Counted from the stretch's first letter, positions 38,472 to 48,650 are shown. The stretch is DNA of 64,000 bases from Serratia marcescens subsp. marcescens ATCC 13880 (GCF_017299535.1 NZ_CP071238.1:2976001-3040000), one strand, 5' to 3'. Notes: generated from the letters alone by a model not told the origin. Numbers and translations are program-made.

Positions 38472-40012
38472 GAGGCATCCTCCGGCCGCGCGGTTTTCGC
38501 GGTCACGTCGATGGCATCGATACGGCGGCTGTTGAACAGATTGAACTTGCCGTCGCTGCCGTGGCAGCCGTCGCCGAAGCTGAAGCCGCACCCCTTGCTT
38601 TCCGGGAAGGCTTCGCGCGCCAGCTCGCGGTGGCTCGACGGCACCACGAAGCGATCTTCATAGTTGGCGATCGCCAGGTAGCGATACATCTCCTGCGCCT
38701 GCGCTTCACTCAGACCAACCTGCTCCAGCGCGCTGGTGTCCACCACGCCGTCGACGGTTTCCGCCCGCTTGTAGTGGCGCATCGCCAGCATGCGTTTCAG
38801 CGCCAGCAGCACCGGCTCGGTATCGCCGGCGGTCAACAGGTTCGCCAGATACTGCACCGGGATGCGCAGGCTCTCGACGTCCGGCAATACGCCGCTGTGC
38901 GCCAGCTCGCCGGCGTCGGCGGCCGATTGAATCGGTGACAACGGCGGCACGTACCACACCATCGGCAACGTGCGGTATTCCGGGTGCAGCGGCAGCGCCA
39001 GCTTCCAGTCCATCGCCATTTTGTACACCGGCGACTGCTGAGCGGCTTCAATGACGCCCTGCGGCACGCCGTCCGCCAGCGCCTGAGCAATCACCTTCGG
39101 ATCATGCGGATCGAGGAAAATATCGAGCTGACTCTGGTACAGATCCTTGTCGTTCTCCACCGCCGCCGCCTGCTCGATGCGATCGGCGTCGTACAGCAGC
39201 ACGCCGAGGTAGCGGATGCGGCCCACGCAGGTCTCCGAACAGACCGTCGGCTGGCCGGCTTCGATGCGCGGGTAGCAGAAGATGCACTTCTCGGACTTGC
39301 CGCTCTTCCAGTTGAAGTAGATTTTCTTGTACGGGCAGCCGGTCAGGCACATGCGCCAGCCGCGGCACTTGTCCTGGTCGATAAGCACGATGCCGTCTTC
39401 GCCGCGCTTGTAGATCGCCCCGCTCGGGCAGGTGGCGACGCAGGCCGGGTTGAGGCAGTGCTCGCACAGGCGCGGCAGATACATCATGAAGGTGTTTTCG
39501 AACTGGCCGTACATCGCCTTCTGCAGGTTGTCGAAGTTCTTGTCCTGCGAACGTTTTTTGAACTCCCCGCCGAGGATCTCTTCCCAGTTCGGGCCGCTTT
39601 CGATCTTGTTCATGCGCTGCCCGGTGATCAGCGAGCGCGGGCGCGCCACCGGCTGGTGCTTGCCCTGTTTGGCGGAGTGCAGATGCTGGTAGTCGTAATC
39701 GAACGGCTCGTAGTAGTCGTCCAGCGCCGGCACATCCGGGTTGGCGAAGATTTTCGCCAGCACGCCGACGCGGCTGCCCATGCGCGGTTCCAGCTTGCCG
39801 TTGATTTTGCGGATCCAACCGCCCTTCCATTTTTCCTGATCTTCCCAGGCGTGCGGATACCCGACGCCCGGCTTGCTTTCCACGTTATTGAACCAGGCGT
39901 ACTCCATACCCTCGCGGCTGGTCCATACGTTTTTGCAGGTGACCGAACAGGTGTGGCAACCGATGCACTTGTCCAGATTCAGCACCATGCCGACTTGCGA
40001 ACGAATTTTCAT
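38468..40012 (-). CDS. narH: respiratory nitrate reductase beta subunit
   Basis: 514 residues carrying four iron-sulfur clusters. Cysteine groups are visible in CIGCHTCSVTCKNVW, CEHCLNPACVATCPSG, the WRM-containing DKCRGWRMCLTGCP (the tryptophan marks the [3Fe-4S] cluster) and CIFCYPRIE. It moves electrons from NarI to NarG on the cytoplasmic face. The ATG at 40012 overlaps the narG stop as ATGA; a longer open frame upstream is not used. Confidence 0.96.
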   Translation of the reverse strand: MKIRSQVGMVLNLDKCIGCHTCSVTCKNVWTSREGMEYAWFNNVESKPGVGYPHAWEDQEKWKGGWIRKINGKLEPRMGSRVGVLAKIFANPDVPALDDYYEPFDYDYQHLHSAKQGKHQPVARPRSLITGQRMNKIESGPNWEEILGGEFKKRSQDKNFDNLQKAMYGQFENTFMMYLPRLCEHCLNPACVATCPSGAIYKRGEDGIVLIDQDKCRGWRMCLTGCPYKKIYFNWKSGKSEKCIFCYPRIEAGQPTVCSETCVGRIRYLGVLLYDADRIEQAAAVENDKDLYQSQLDIFLDPHDPKVIAQALADGVPQGVIEAAQQSPVYKMAMDWKLALPLHPEYRTLPMVWYVPPLSPIQSAADAGELAHSGVLPDVESLRIPVQYLANLLTAGDTEPVLLALKRMLAMRHYKRAETVDGVVDTSALEQVGLSEAQAQEMYRYLAIANYEDRFVVPSSHRELAREAFPESKGCGFSFGDGCHGSDGKFNLFNSRRIDAIDVTAKTARPEDAS

Positions 40013-43000
40013 TTGCTGTTCTCCTGCTGACTGCCCTGCGCGTAGTCGTTGCCTTCGTCGTCCAACCAATCAATGCGGTTCATCTTGCGCACCACCACGA
40101 ACTCGTCGCGGTTGGAACCGACGGTGCCGTAGTAGTTGAAGCCGTAGGCCAACTGCGCATAGCCGCCGATCATGTGGGTCGGCTTCGGACAGGCGCGGGT
40201 CACCGAGTTGTGGATGCCGCCGCGTTGGCGAGTGATCTCCGAGCCCGGCAGATTCACGATGCGCTCCTGTGCGTGGTACATCATGGTCATGCCGGCCGGG
40301 ATACGCTGGCTCACCACCGCGCGCGCCGTCAGCGCGCCGTTGGCGTTGAAGGCCTCGATCCAGTCGTTGTCCGCAATGCCCAGATCGTTGGCGTCGTCTT
40401 CGCTCAGCCAGACGATCGGCCCGCCGCGCGACAGCGTCAGCATCAGCAGGTTGTCGCTGTAGGTGGAGTGAATGCCCCACTTCTGGTGCGGCGTCAGGAA
40501 GTTCAGCGCCTTCTCCTTGTTGCCGTTCGGCTTGCTGTTCAGCAGCGGCTGCGCGGCGCGGGTGTCGATCGGCGGCCGGTATACCAGCAGGCTTTCACCG
40601 AAGGCGCGCATCCACTCATGGTCCTGATACAGCTGCTGACGGCCGCTGAGGGTGCGCCACGGGATCAGCTCGTGCACGTTGGTGTAGCAGGCGTTATAGG
40701 AAACGTGTTCGTCCTCCAGACCGGACCAGGTCGGGCTGGAGATGATTTTGCGCGGCTGCGCCTGAATGTCGCGGAAGCGAATTTTCTCGTCTTCCTTGTT
40801 CAGCGCCAGGTGCCGATGATCGCGGCCGGTGACGTTGCTCAGGGCTTCCCAGGCTTTCACCGCCACCTGGCCGTTGGTTTCCGGCGCCAGCGACAGGATC
40901 ACTTCCGCCGCGTCTATCGCGCTCTCGATCTTCGGCCGCCCCACCGCCGGGCCGTCGGCCTTGACGTAGTTAAGCTGCTTGAGGAAGTCGACCTCGGTTT
41001 GGGTGTTCCAACTGATGCCCTTGCCGCCGTTGCCCAGTTTGTCCAGCAGCGGCCCCAGTGAGGTAAAGCGCTCGTAGGTGGCCGGGTAATCACGCTCCAC
41101 CGCGATGATGTGCGGCGCGGTTTTACCGGGGATCAGATCGCATTCGCCCCTCTTCCAGTCCTGTACGCCGTAAGGCTGCGCCAGCTCGGCGGCGGAGTCG
41201 TGCTGGATAGGCAGGGTCACCACGTCGGTTTCCTGGCCCAGATGGCCGACGCACACCTCGGAGAAGGCCTTGGCGATGCCCTTGTAGATTTCCCAGTCGC
41301 TCTTCGAATCCCAGGCCGGATCGACCGCCGCCGACAGCGGATGAATGAACGGGTGCATGTCGGAGGTGTTCATGTCGTCTTTTTCGTACCAGGTGGCGGT
41401 CGGCAGCACCACGTCGGAGTACAGGCAGGTGCTCGACATGCGGAAATCGAGCGTCACCACCAGATCCAGCTTGCCTTCGCCGCCCTGCTCGCGCCATTCC
41501 ACTTCCTGCGGCATCACGCCGCCCTGCTGGCCGAGATCTTTCCCCTGGATGCCATTTTCGGTGCCCAACAGGTATTTGAGCATGTACTCATGGCCCTTGC
41601 CGGAGGAGCCCAGCAGGTTGGATCGCCAGACGAACAGGTTACGCGGGAAGTTCTGCGGATTGTCCGGCTGCTCGGCGGCGAAGCCCAGCGAGCCGTTCTT
41701 CAGGCTGTCGACGGTAAATTCGACCGGCGATTGGCCGGCCGCGCGTGCCTGCTCCGCCAGGCGCAGCGGGTTAGCGCCCAGCTGCGGTGCCGACGGCAGC
41801 CAGCCCATGCGTTCGGCGCGCACGTTAAAGTCGATTAGGCTGCCGCCGAAGCGCGATTTGTCCGCCAGCGGCGACAGCAGCTCGTCGGTGCCGACGGTTT
41901 CATAGCGCCATTGACTGGAATGGTTATAGAAGAACGAGGTGCTGTTCATGTGGCGCGGCGGGCGCTGCCAGTCGAGGCCGAACGCCAGCGGCAGCCAGCC
42001 GGTTTGCGGCCGCAGTTTTTCCTGGCCGACGTAGTGCGCCCAGCCGCCGCCGCTCTGGCCGACGCAACCGCAGAAGATCAGCATGTTGATCAGGCCGCGG
42101 TAGGTCATGTCCATGTGATACCAGTGGTTGACGCCGGCGCCGACGATGATCATCGAACGGCCGTGGGTCTTCTCGGCGTTTTCCGCGAACTCGCGGGCAA
42201 TGCGGATGATGTTGTGGCGCGACACGCCGGTGATCTGCTCGGCCCAGGCCGGGCTGTAAGCCTTGACCTCGTCATAGTCGGCGGCGCAGTTGGCGTCGCC
42301 CAACCCGCGCTCCAGGCCGTAATTGGCCAGCGTCAGATCGTACACGCTGGTCACCAGCGCTTCGCTGCCGTCCGCCAGCCGCAGGCGTTTCACCGGCAGC
42401 TTGTGCAGCAGGATCTCGTCCAGCGCCACGCTGTTGAAATGCTCGCTGTCGGCGCCGCCGAAGTACGGGAAACCCACCTCGGCGACGTCGTCATGCATGC
42501 CCAACAGGCTGAGCTGCAGCTCGACTTCCTGTTGCGATTTGCCTTCGCGCTGTTCCAGGTTCCACTTGCCCTTCTCGCCCCAGCGGAAGCCGATGGAACC
42601 CTGCGGCGCCACCAGATCGCCGCTGCGGCTGTCGATAGCGACAGTTTTCCACTCGGGGTTGTTTTCCTGGCCCAATCCGTCCACCAGATCGGCGGCGCGC
42701 AGCAGGCGGCCGGCGGCGTAGTGGCCGCCTTCACGCGGCTCCAGCAGCACCAGCATCGGCATGTCGGTATAGCGGCGCACGTAGTCGCGGAAGTAGCCGA
42801 CTTCGCGATCGAGATGGAACTCTTTCAGCATTACGTGGCCCATCGCCAGCGCCATCGCGCTGTCGGTGCCCTGCTTCGGATTCAGCCAGTGGTCGCACAG
42901 CTTGGCGACTTCGGCATAGTCCGGCGTCACCGCCACGGTTTTGGTGCCCTTGTAGCGCACTTCGGTAAAGAAGTGGGCGTCCGGGGTGCGCGTCTGCGGC

Positions 43001-43770
43001 ACGTTGGAGCCCCAGGCGATAATGTAGGAGGAGTTGTACCAGTCGGCGGATTCCGGCACGTCGGTCTGCTCGCCCCAGGTCATCGGCGAGGCCGGCGGCA
43101 GATCGCAATACCAGTCGTAGAAGCTCAGGCAGGCGCCGCCGATCAGCGACAGGTAGCGGGCGCCGGCGGCGTAGGACACCATCGACATCGCCGGGATCGG
43201 CGAGAAGCCGATAATGCGGTCTGGGCCGAAGGTTTTGGCGGTATAGACGTTGGCGGCGGCGATCAGTTCATTGACCTCTTGCCAGCTGGAACGGACGAAA
43301 CCGCCGCGGCCGCGCGCCACCTTGTAGCTTTTGGCTTTTTCCGCATCGCCGACGATAGAGCCCCAGGCCGCGACCGGATCGCTGTGCTGCGCTTTCGCTT
43401 CGCGCCACAGTTTGAGCAGACGCTTGCGCATCAGCGGGTATTTCAGCCGGTTGGCGCTGTACAGGTACCAGGAGTAACTGGCGCCGCGCGGGCAGCCGCG
43501 CGGTTCATGGTTGGGCAGATCGGGACGGGTGCGCGGATAGTCGGTTTGCTGGGTTTCCCAGGTCACCAGACCATTCTTCACGTAGATTTTCCAACTGCAG
43601 GAACCGGTGCAGTTCACGCCGTGGGTGGAACGCACCACTTTGTCGTGCTGCCAACGGCTGCGGTAGCCGTCTTCCCAGTCGCGGTTAGTGTTCAAGGTCT
43701 GGCCGTGCTCGCCAGAAAAAGGCTCCGCCAACTGCTTGAAATAGCGGAAACGGTCTAAAAATTTGCTCAT
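40009..43770 (-). CDS. narG: respiratory nitrate reductase alpha subunit
   Basis: 1253 residues, the usual length. Molybdenum bis-MGD catalytic subunit. The N-terminal FS0 cluster region HGVNCTGSCSWKIYVKNG is intact, with the histidine and cysteines, and GCPRGASYSWYLYS follows. It starts MSKFLDRFRYFKQLAEPFSG. It reduces nitrate to nitrite in the cytoplasm. First gene of narGHJI with its own FNR-controlled promoter, since narK is not adjacent. Confidence 0.97.
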   Translation of the reverse strand: MSKFLDRFRYFKQLAEPFSGEHGQTLNTNRDWEDGYRSRWQHDKVVRSTHGVNCTGSCSWKIYVKNGLVTWETQQTDYPRTRPDLPNHEPRGCPRGASYSWYLYSANRLKYPLMRKRLLKLWREAKAQHSDPVAAWGSIVGDAEKAKSYKVARGRGGFVRSSWQEVNELIAAANVYTAKTFGPDRIIGFSPIPAMSMVSYAAGARYLSLIGGACLSFYDWYCDLPPASPMTWGEQTDVPESADWYNSSYIIAWGSNVPQTRTPDAHFFTEVRYKGTKTVAVTPDYAEVAKLCDHWLNPKQGTDSAMALAMGHVMLKEFHLDREVGYFRDYVRRYTDMPMLVLLEPREGGHYAAGRLLRAADLVDGLGQENNPEWKTVAIDSRSGDLVAPQGSIGFRWGEKGKWNLEQREGKSQQEVELQLSLLGMHDDVAEVGFPYFGGADSEHFNSVALDEILLHKLPVKRLRLADGSEALVTSVYDLTLANYGLERGLGDANCAADYDEVKAYSPAWAEQITGVSRHNIIRIAREFAENAEKTHGRSMIIVGAGVNHWYHMDMTYRGLINMLIFCGCVGQSGGGWAHYVGQEKLRPQTGWLPLAFGLDWQRPPRHMNSTSFFYNHSSQWRYETVGTDELLSPLADKSRFGGSLIDFNVRAERMGWLPSAPQLGANPLRLAEQARAAGQSPVEFTVDSLKNGSLGFAAEQPDNPQNFPRNLFVWRSNLLGSSGKGHEYMLKYLLGTENGIQGKDLGQQGGVMPQEVEWREQGGEGKLDLVVTLDFRMSSTCLYSDVVLPTATWYEKDDMNTSDMHPFIHPLSAAVDPAWDSKSDWEIYKGIAKAFSEVCVGHLGQETDVVTLPIQHDSAAELAQPYGVQDWKRGECDLIPGKTAPHIIAVERDYPATYERFTSLGPLLDKLGNGGKGISWNTQTEVDFLKQLNYVKADGPAVGRPKIESAIDAAEVILSLAPETNGQVAVKAWEALSNVTGRDHRHLALNKEDEKIRFRDIQAQPRKIISSPTWSGLEDEHVSYNACYTNVHELIPWRTLSGRQQLYQDHEWMRAFGESLLVYRPPIDTRAAQPLLNSKPNGNKEKALNFLTPHQKWGIHSTYSDNLLMLTLSRGGPIVWLSEDDANDLGIADNDWIEAFNANGALTARAVVSQRIPAGMTMMYHAQERIVNLPGSEITRQRGGIHNSVTRACPKPTHMIGGYAQLAYGFNYYGTVGSNRDEFVVVRKMNRIDWLDDEGNDYAQGSQQENSK

Positions 43771-43826
43771 CCGGAATGCTCCTGAAGGCTCTTGTCGTTA
43801 TAAGAAGACATGCTCAATCTGCCGCC

Positions 43827-43868
43827 AGCCTACTGACGGCCAACCGGCGGCAAATTGATTGCGATCAA
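43827..43868 (-). promoter_or_regulatory. FNR site and -10 of narGHJI
   Basis: TTGATTGCGATCAA (43855-43868) is a perfect FNR palindrome TTGAT-N4-ATCAA. A site centred at -41.5 would give a start near 43820, with TAGGCT (43832-43827) as -10, 50 bases before narG. Anaerobic activation is therefore expected. NarL heptamers were not placed with confidence. Confidence 0.8.
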
Positions 43869-44023
43869 GAGAAAGCGGGAGGCGACGCGCGCGTCAGGGG
43901 TGAAATACCACCAAAGTATAGGTGCGATAAATGAGGTTAATTAATTGAATTAAAATGAATAAAGGAGAATATCAAGATGAAGGGGGACAGCTGGGAGGCA
44001 AGGCGGGGTATTTGGGGGTAGGA

Positions 44024-44043
44024 CGCGGGAGAAACCTCCCGCG
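44024..44043 (-). terminator. hairpin at the end of the polysaccharide operon
   Basis: CGCGGGAG and CTCCCGCG form an eight-base stem with a four-base loop, 19 bases beyond the glycosidase-like gene. No T-tract follows on the minus strand. Confidence 0.4.
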
Positions 44044-44062
44044 TGATGCTGACTCGTCGCTT

Positions 44063-45931
44063 TCAGCGTTGAAGCCACAGCGTCGCGGTACCCACGGCGG
44101 GCAACGTCAGCTTGACCTCCGTGCCCTCTCCCTGCTGCCGCCAACCCGCCGGAAGGCGCAAGCGGGTGCTCCCCTCTCGATAGTAAGGATTGGCTACCAG
44201 CAGCAAGGCGCGATCGCCCAGAATAAACATCCGCGCCGGCATTTGCGGGTCGCTTCCCGCCAGCGGCGTCGATTTTCCCGTCAGCAGATAAGGGGTGAAG
44301 GCGGCGATTTGCTGCGACACGGCAGCCACGCCACGCCAGGTGGCGTCAAACTCCCGTTGGTCGAAGCGGCCGGTTTTACGCTTATAAAACAGATCGGTAT
44401 AAGAATAAAATAACAGCCCCTTGGCGCCGCCGATCAGCGCCTGCCAGGCCTGATTGCGAATTTCCGCCTCTGACGGCGGATGTGGCTTGCGGCGGGCGTC
44501 ATAAGCGGCGTGATCCATGATTTGCATCACCACCCATGCCCCGCGTGCCTGGCGGGCGGCCTGCACCGTCAGTTCGGTATAACGCGTCGTGCGCGTCAGA
44601 TCGCGATCGTTCCCCACTGGGTAAGGGTCGGTCGCCAAAATGTCGCTGCTGTTAAAGTAGGCGTCCAACTCCCCGGTTTTGTTCAACACCTGGAAGGTGG
44701 GATGATCGCCGTCAAGCCGCTTTATTTGCAGGTTTTTTTCCTCGATCTTATCGAGATATTCCGGCCCCAGTTCATCGTTGATGTACCAGGCGAGCAGGTT
44801 GGGCTGAGAGCGCAAGCGCTGCACGTACCAGGCCGTCATCGCCGCGTAGTCGCCACCGCGCGCGGCCGGCGCGAAGCGGCTGCCGCGGTACTGATCTTTG
44901 ACGGAGTAAATGACCAGCAGCCCGCGCTTGCCTGCGTTGCGGAAAAAGGCGTAAGGATCTTTCTTTTCCCCATAATCATAATTCAGCACCGTGTTGAATC
45001 CCGCCGAGGCGATGCGCGCCAAATGCTCATCGGTAGCCACGTTGGCGTAAATGCCCAACGGGAAAAGCCGTTGACCATCGCGCAGGGTAAAGCCTTCGCT
45101 GTCGATCGCGACTTTGGCCGCAGGCTGCCCGACGCGAAAAGACAGCTCGCTGCCCTGTGCCGGCTGGGATTGCTGACCGGTGACCTGCTGACGCAGGCGG
45201 TATTCCCCCTGGGCCAGGCCGGCCGGCGGTTGGTATTCGATACGGCGCTGCCCTTCAACCTGATAACGGTCGCGGCTACGGTGAACAACCTGCCCCTCGG
45301 CATTGAGCAATTCGCTGTCGACCTGCAAATGCTGCGGCTGCGCAGTGACGACCAACGTGTCGACCTTTCCCTGCGCCGACGCGCCGAGCTGATACAACGC
45401 CGGCATAGACGCGCGAGCACACGCATAGGCGTCGTCAAACCAGGCGGTACCGGTGCTCCCCTTACGCAGATAAACGCCAAAAGTGATTCGCGCCGCCTGC
45501 GGCGGCACGGTATAGCTGGCGTTCACCTGCCGCCAGCCGCTGTCGCCGGTCACCCCAGCCGGATAACTGCCTTCCAGAAAGCGCCCCTGCGCATCAAAGC
45601 TCTGCAGATAAACCCCAGCCCCGCCGTCGCGGCTTTGCCCGCGCACGCCGCGGGTCTTGAGCCAGACGCCGAAATCTATCGTCTGTCCGGGCTCAACCTG
45701 CAGCGCCTGGTTGAAGGTACGGTATCGCGCTATATCTGCATTGTCATAACGCAGACTCCCCCTGCCACTGTGCGTATCGCCGTCGGCCTGCGCGCCCTGC
45801 GCTCGCCAGCCGCTGAGCCCCTGCTCAAAGCCGGGGTTGGTCAACAGATTGGGTTGGCAGTTCTGCGCCAGAGCCGCTGCGCCCCACAAGGCGCAACAGC
45901 CCAGAGCCGCCCGCTGATACATCCCCCTCAT
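44063..45931 (-). CDS. exported glycosidase-like protein with carbohydrate-binding N-domain
   Basis: 622 residues. A signal peptide (about residues 1-18, ending AAALA) precedes a CBM4/9-like beta-sandwich (NLLTNPGFEQGLSGW to AWFDDAY). A linker beta domain follows, then a TIM-barrel-like catalytic region with WYINDELGPEYL (possible acid/base glutamate) and YSYTDLFYK. It probably trims or degrades the polysaccharide made by the operon, or acts in its release. The exact GH family is not recognised. The ATG at 45931 has AAGGAA at a suitable distance; it overlaps the previous gene's end region. Last gene of the operon. Confidence 0.7.
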   Translation of the reverse strand: MRGMYQRAALGCCALWGAAALAQNCQPNLLTNPGFEQGLSGWRAQGAQADGDTHSGRGSLRYDNADIARYRTFNQALQVEPGQTIDFGVWLKTRGVRGQSRDGGAGVYLQSFDAQGRFLEGSYPAGVTGDSGWRQVNASYTVPPQAARITFGVYLRKGSTGTAWFDDAYACARASMPALYQLGASAQGKVDTLVVTAQPQHLQVDSELLNAEGQVVHRSRDRYQVEGQRRIEYQPPAGLAQGEYRLRQQVTGQQSQPAQGSELSFRVGQPAAKVAIDSEGFTLRDGQRLFPLGIYANVATDEHLARIASAGFNTVLNYDYGEKKDPYAFFRNAGKRGLLVIYSVKDQYRGSRFAPAARGGDYAAMTAWYVQRLRSQPNLLAWYINDELGPEYLDKIEEKNLQIKRLDGDHPTFQVLNKTGELDAYFNSSDILATDPYPVGNDRDLTRTTRYTELTVQAARQARGAWVVMQIMDHAAYDARRKPHPPSEAEIRNQAWQALIGGAKGLLFYSYTDLFYKRKTGRFDQREFDATWRGVAAVSQQIAAFTPYLLTGKSTPLAGSDPQMPARMFILGDRALLLVANPYYREGSTRLRLPAGWRQQGEGTEVKLTLPAVGTATLWLQR

Positions 45932-45933
45932 GG

Positions 45934-46677
45934 TCATTTCCTTTTCACCACGGCATTGAACAGATAGGTGGCGAACAAATAGCAGGATTTCTGGTAAGAC
46001 AGCCCCAAATGCTGACGGTAAATCCGCCATTGCCAGTCCGCAGCGCGGATTTTGTTGCCCGACAGCGAATGGGTAGACAACCGGTAACAGGCCAGCGGTT
46101 CGGGAATGCAGTAGGCCAGGCCGTTACGCGCCTTCTGCAGCACCGCCAGCCACATCAAGTAGTCCTCATGCCCCACTTTTTGCTGATACACCTTACCGAT
46201 GCGCTTCTGGTTATAGATGCCGGTGAGATTGCCGATCCAGTTGCTTTTCAACATGTCCTGATAGCCGATAAGCTCATCCGCACCACGGGTGTTTTTGATC
46301 AATTTCAGGTCGTCTTCGAAGGTGTAATAATGGGAACACACCACGTCATAGCGGCGGGTTTGCAAAATGCTCGCCTGGCGCGACAGCTTGTTGGGGAGCC
46401 ATACGTCATCACTGTCGCAGAAGGCGATATAGTCCCCGCTCGCCGCCTCAATGCCGATGTTGCGCGTTTCCGCCACGCCCTGGTTATGCTCATTGCGTAT
46501 ATAGGTGAGGCGATCGTGGATAAACGGCCGCACCACCTCGGCGGTGTTGTCGGTGGACGCATCATCGATCACATACAGGTGATAGTCGGTAAATTGCTGG
46601 TTCAGCACGCCAAGGATCGATTCTTTGATAGAGTTTGCCGCGTTGTAGGCGGGCATTATCACGGATATCTTTTCCAT
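45934..46677 (-). CDS. glycosyltransferase family 2
   Basis: 247 residues. GT-A fold with the start KISVIMPAYNAANSIKESI, DDASTDNT and the metal-binding FCDSDDVWLPNK. It adds a sugar to the lipid-linked repeat unit on the cytoplasmic face; donor and acceptor are unknown. GAGGAC precedes the ATG at 46677, which overlaps the end of the GT4 gene region by a few bases less than a codon-coupled junction. Confidence 0.85.
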   Translation of the reverse strand: MEKISVIMPAYNAANSIKESILGVLNQQFTDYHLYVIDDASTDNTAEVVRPFIHDRLTYIRNEHNQGVAETRNIGIEAASGDYIAFCDSDDVWLPNKLSRQASILQTRRYDVVCSHYYTFEDDLKLIKNTRGADELIGYQDMLKSNWIGNLTGIYNQKRIGKVYQQKVGHEDYLMWLAVLQKARNGLAYCIPEPLACYRLSTHSLSGNKIRAADWQWRIYRQHLGLSYQKSCYLFATYLFNAVVKRK

Positions 46678-46684
46678 TCTGTCC

Positions 46685-47740
46685 TCACTCAATGAGCTGT
46701 TGCCACTGGGGATAAATACGTTCGGGAGAAAAACGGCGAGACTTATCTAGCGCAGCGACAGAAAAGCGATCGCGCAGGTCCGGGTCGCGCATCAGTTCGA
46801 GCACGCCTTCGCTGAAGGCGGCGGCATCGTCATCGGGCACCAGATAGCCGTTGACGCCGTTGTCTATCAGCTCGGCCGGGCCGGTCTTGCAATCGTAGGC
46901 CACCAACGGCAGGCCGAAACTCATGGCTTCGATCAGCACCATCGGCAACCCCTCATAGCGCGACGTCATCAAATACAGACTGGCCTGGCGATAATAGGCC
47001 GCCACGTCGGCGGTGGCCGGCAGCAGGCTCACCTGCCGCTCCAGCCCGGCGCCTTCAATCTGCCGCCGCAGTGCGTCACGCTCAGGGCCGTCGCCAATAA
47101 TCAACAGCCGCCAATCCGGCATTTGCGCCGCCACCCCGCGCCACAGCGCGATCAGACGATCGAAGCCTTTCTGATTACTCAACCGCCCCACCGCCAGCGC
47201 CACCTTTTCCTGCAGCGCCGGCGTCGGCGCCTGTGCGCCGAACGGCGAAACGTTCTCGATCACCCGGCATTTCCCGGCGCCCACCCAGCGAGCGATGGCG
47301 TCGCGATCTTGCCGCGTCAGGAAAATCACGCGATCGCCCAACCGGTAAACCAACAACTTCAGCCATTTAAATACGCGCGGATACTGGTGAAAGCTGACGT
47401 GCTCGCTCAATAACAGCCGGCTGCGGGCACAGAACAAACGTAGAAAAGGCGTCATCACCACCGACAGTTTTCCCATGGAAACGGTAATGATCGCGTCCGC
47501 GCGTTCACGCCGCAGTGCCAACGCCAGCCGCCATGGCCAGAACAGCGAATCGCCGCCGCCACAGCGTAGCCGGACGTCGCTCGCCAGCGGAAAGAAGCTC
47601 CGCTCGCCACACAGCGAAAACACCGCCACCTCGTAATTCGGCAGACGCGCCAGCGCATTGGCCAAACCGCTGGCGACCCGTTCAGTGCCGCCCTTGCCCG
47701 CCATATTTTCGATGACGATGATTACCTTGCGTGCTTGCAT
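46685..47740 (-). CDS. glycosyltransferase family 4
   Basis: 351 residues, GT-B fold. The N-terminal ENMAGKGGTERVASGLANAL and the C-terminal RYEGLPMVLIEAMSFGLP (E-x7-E motif) mark the retaining GT4 family. It transfers a nucleotide-sugar residue to the growing repeat unit. It starts one base after the preceding GT2 gene ends. Confidence 0.87.
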   Translation of the reverse strand: MQARKVIIVIENMAGKGGTERVASGLANALARLPNYEVAVFSLCGERSFFPLASDVRLRCGGGDSLFWPWRLALALRRERADAIITVSMGKLSVVMTPFLRLFCARSRLLLSEHVSFHQYPRVFKWLKLLVYRLGDRVIFLTRQDRDAIARWVGAGKCRVIENVSPFGAQAPTPALQEKVALAVGRLSNQKGFDRLIALWRGVAAQMPDWRLLIIGDGPERDALRRQIEGAGLERQVSLLPATADVAAYYRQASLYLMTSRYEGLPMVLIEAMSFGLPLVAYDCKTGPAELIDNGVNGYLVPDDDAAAFSEGVLELMRDPDLRDRFSVAALDKSRRFSPERIYPQWQQLIE

Positions 47741-47741
47741 A

Positions 47742-48647
47742 TCATCTCCTGAATCCCTGGCGCACATTGCGCAACAGCCGGCCGCCAACCGAGAACAACC
47801 CCAGCCGCGTCAGACAATCGCCATACCATTTGATCATCTTGAACTTGCCGCTCAGGCTGTGCCGCACGATGCGCGACGAGTAATAATTGAACGCCTGGGC
47901 GTTTTCCGAATACAGCGAGGCCAGCAGGTGCTTGCAGGCGAATCCGCTGATATGGCGATCGCTGGGACTGAGGAAGGTATTGATAAAGCGGTCGCTGGCC
48001 TCCAGATTAAGCTTCGCCGTCATGCGTCCGTAACGCCCCACGTCGAGAAACACCCCGCCGCCGGCGTCATACGCCACTTGCGCGCCCAAATTGGTGGCGT
48101 TGACCAGAAAGCCCCAATCCTGATGCTTGTTGAGAAACTCGGGAAATAAAAAGCGGCGATCGCTTTTTTTACGCATGCTGATGGTGGATGATCGAATATC
48201 GCCCATTTCCAGAAAAAGAAAATCCTCGCCGGAAGAACCGGATTTGTAGTGAAAGTTGAAGTCGCGTACCGAATCGCCGCTCACCTCTGCATAATTACCG
48301 AAGATAATATCAATATGGCGATCTTCATGCTTCTTCATGCGGCGAATAATATAGTTGGTAGTGAAGTAATCATCCGAATCGAGAAAAAACACGATCTCCG
48401 ATTGCGCTAAATTGGCGCCCAGGTTGCGCGATACCGCCGCATTGCTCTTCTGTTTTTTCTCATGTAGCATCACGTTGCTATTAGTCGCCGCTATCTGGCG
48501 AATATATTTGATATCATCCTCGTCAGAGCAATCATCAACCAAAATCACCTGATAGTCGAACCCTTGGCAAGCGCTGAAAATCCGCTTCAGAGTTTTAGGC
48601 AGGTAACGCGCACTATTATAAATAGGGATCACGATCGAGAAATCCAT
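47742..48647 (-). CDS. glycosyltransferase family 2
   Basis: 301 residues. N-terminal FSIVIPIYNSARYLPKTL, LVDDCSDEDD and the DxD-type FFLDSDDYF define a GT-A enzyme. The C-terminal half (from residue 150) is less conserved and basic. This gene and the neighbouring polymerase-like gene have visibly lower GC than the nar genes, typical of polysaccharide loci acquired by transfer. Confidence 0.83.
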   Translation of the reverse strand: MDFSIVIPIYNSARYLPKTLKRIFSACQGFDYQVILVDDCSDEDDIKYIRQIAATNSNVMLHEKKQKSNAAVSRNLGANLAQSEIVFFLDSDDYFTTNYIIRRMKKHEDRHIDIIFGNYAEVSGDSVRDFNFHYKSGSSGEDFLFLEMGDIRSSTISMRKKSDRRFLFPEFLNKHQDWGFLVNATNLGAQVAYDAGGGVFLDVGRYGRMTAKLNLEASDRFINTFLSPSDRHISGFACKHLLASLYSENAQAFNYYSSRIVRHSLSGKFKMIKWYGDCLTRLGLFSVGGRLLRNVRQGFRR

Positions 48648-48650
48648 TTC

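Noticed and set aside
41911..43758. 615-codon open frame opposite narG
   Set aside because: Antisense shadow of a conserved gene; no ribosome site or motif.
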